NCBI GenBank assembly: GCA_016648135.1
Contig: JADDOH010001972.1
Location: 1-64,000 of the forward strand
Direction of reading: 5' to 3'
DNA length: 64,000 nucleotides
From: Agrypnia vestita
Lineage: Eukaryota; Arthropoda; Insecta; Trichoptera; Phryganeidae
The notes beneath the pieces were generated by a model that saw nothing but the letters and a program-made list of their open reading frames with translations, made no database searches and was not told the origin of the DNA. Position numbers and translations under genes: made by a program. Position 1 is the first letter of the stretch, and every line of letters starts with the position of its first letter. Positions 63,427 through 64,000 of this stretch are shown here, in pieces.

Positions 63427-64000
63427 GGGGGATTTTATAACTAATTTACCAGATATGAGATGAGAGGATGGAGCGCCACCTTTTTCTGTACCACTTGAAA
63501 AAAGTTCAATGAATTACTTCGGTGGCTTATAACACGAATTACTTCGGCGGCTTATAACACGAATTACTTCAGTGGCTTAAGGCTGGACATTCACGGCAAA
63601 TGCATATTTCGGCGTTTTTTTACGAAAATGCGGGCTTGTATTATTCATTTATATCAGAGTGTATACTCTAGACTGTAATTTTTTTAGAGTAATAACTTGG
63701 ATAGAACCTTTGTTATTATATAAAAGTAATATATTGAACATTATTTGCAATAATTAAGAAAATACAAGCGTTAATCGACAGGCTGTGGCCAAAAAATCGT
63801 TTTAAGTGTCCTAGGCGGCGATATGTTTTAATGAATATTTTTATATGTACCTACGCATAATATGTTTTTTATACGTATAACGTATACTTCATTATCTAGA
63901 ATCCGTACTAAGGAAATTAAGAAATATTCAATATTTATAAAGTTATGTTTTAAATTTGCAAGAAATTTTTACGTTTTTTCTTTTTCATAATTATTATAAA
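63427..64000. other. non-coding; 25-bp tandem repeat
   Basis: 63458-63495 resembles the minus-strand end of family A (GAGGATGGAGCGCCACC). 63512-63584 is a three-unit tandem repeat of GAATTACTTCGGTGGCTTAT plus AACAC. The remainder to the window end is AT-rich without features. Confidence 0.6.

Overview
This window looks like gene-poor, repeat-saturated intergenic DNA from an animal genome, most likely an insect. It is AT-rich with short CpG-rich islands. No ORF longer than about 390 codons exists, and every ORF I can recognise is a broken piece of a transposable element. Frequent GTAGGTAC/GTACCTAC words and several non-LTR families resemble Lepidoptera, but I cannot prove the order. I found no convincing host protein gene, rRNA or functional tRNA.

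The most striking content is a set of Penelope-like element (PLE) remnants whose terminal repeats carry hammerhead ribozyme cores (CUGANGA, stem II, GAAA, very short stem III). I count 13 intact cores and about 9 degenerate ones, in several sequence families. One locus (57.2-57.8 kb) still has the PLE GIY-YIG endonuclease region immediately upstream of an intact hammerhead. Another (19.0-19.65 kb) keeps a PLE C-terminal coding remnant between two inverted hammerhead arms. Many copies are inverted pairs of the PLE 3' end (1.2, 5.1-5.6, 11.4-11.8, 19.0-19.6, 33.1, 36.8-37.3, 39.1-39.5, 45.5-45.8 and 48.8-49.1 kb).

DNA transposons: two mariner copies of the Hsmar1/cecropia type (1-641 minus, truncated by the window edge; 37281-38466 plus, internally deleted), a PIF/Harbinger copy with perfect TIRs and TAA target duplications (12825-13364), a hAT copy with an 8-bp duplication (21553-22236), a pogo/Tigger-like copy with TA duplications (41584-42300), a 123-bp MITE (1422-1544) and a large foldback element (about 53.7-56.36 kb).

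Non-LTR retrotransposons: at least seven lineages of 3'-end fragments. Family A has a (GTAA)n tail and family B a (GTTA)n tail; both are RTE-like and some copies have clear target-site duplications, one of 105 bp. There are also CR1 and L2-like fragments with (ATT)n tails, and a Daphne/CR1-group element (24.38-26.3 kb) whose roughly 500-codon reading frame has a single premature stop. tRNA-derived SINEs and several dispersed repeats (named R, F, G, S, W and K here) fill much of the rest.

Many insertions are nested: a PLE inside foldback family F, a LINE inside a LINE, an L2 tail inside a SINE, and a family A LINE inside the foldback element. The window therefore records successive invasions rather than a cooperating set of genes.
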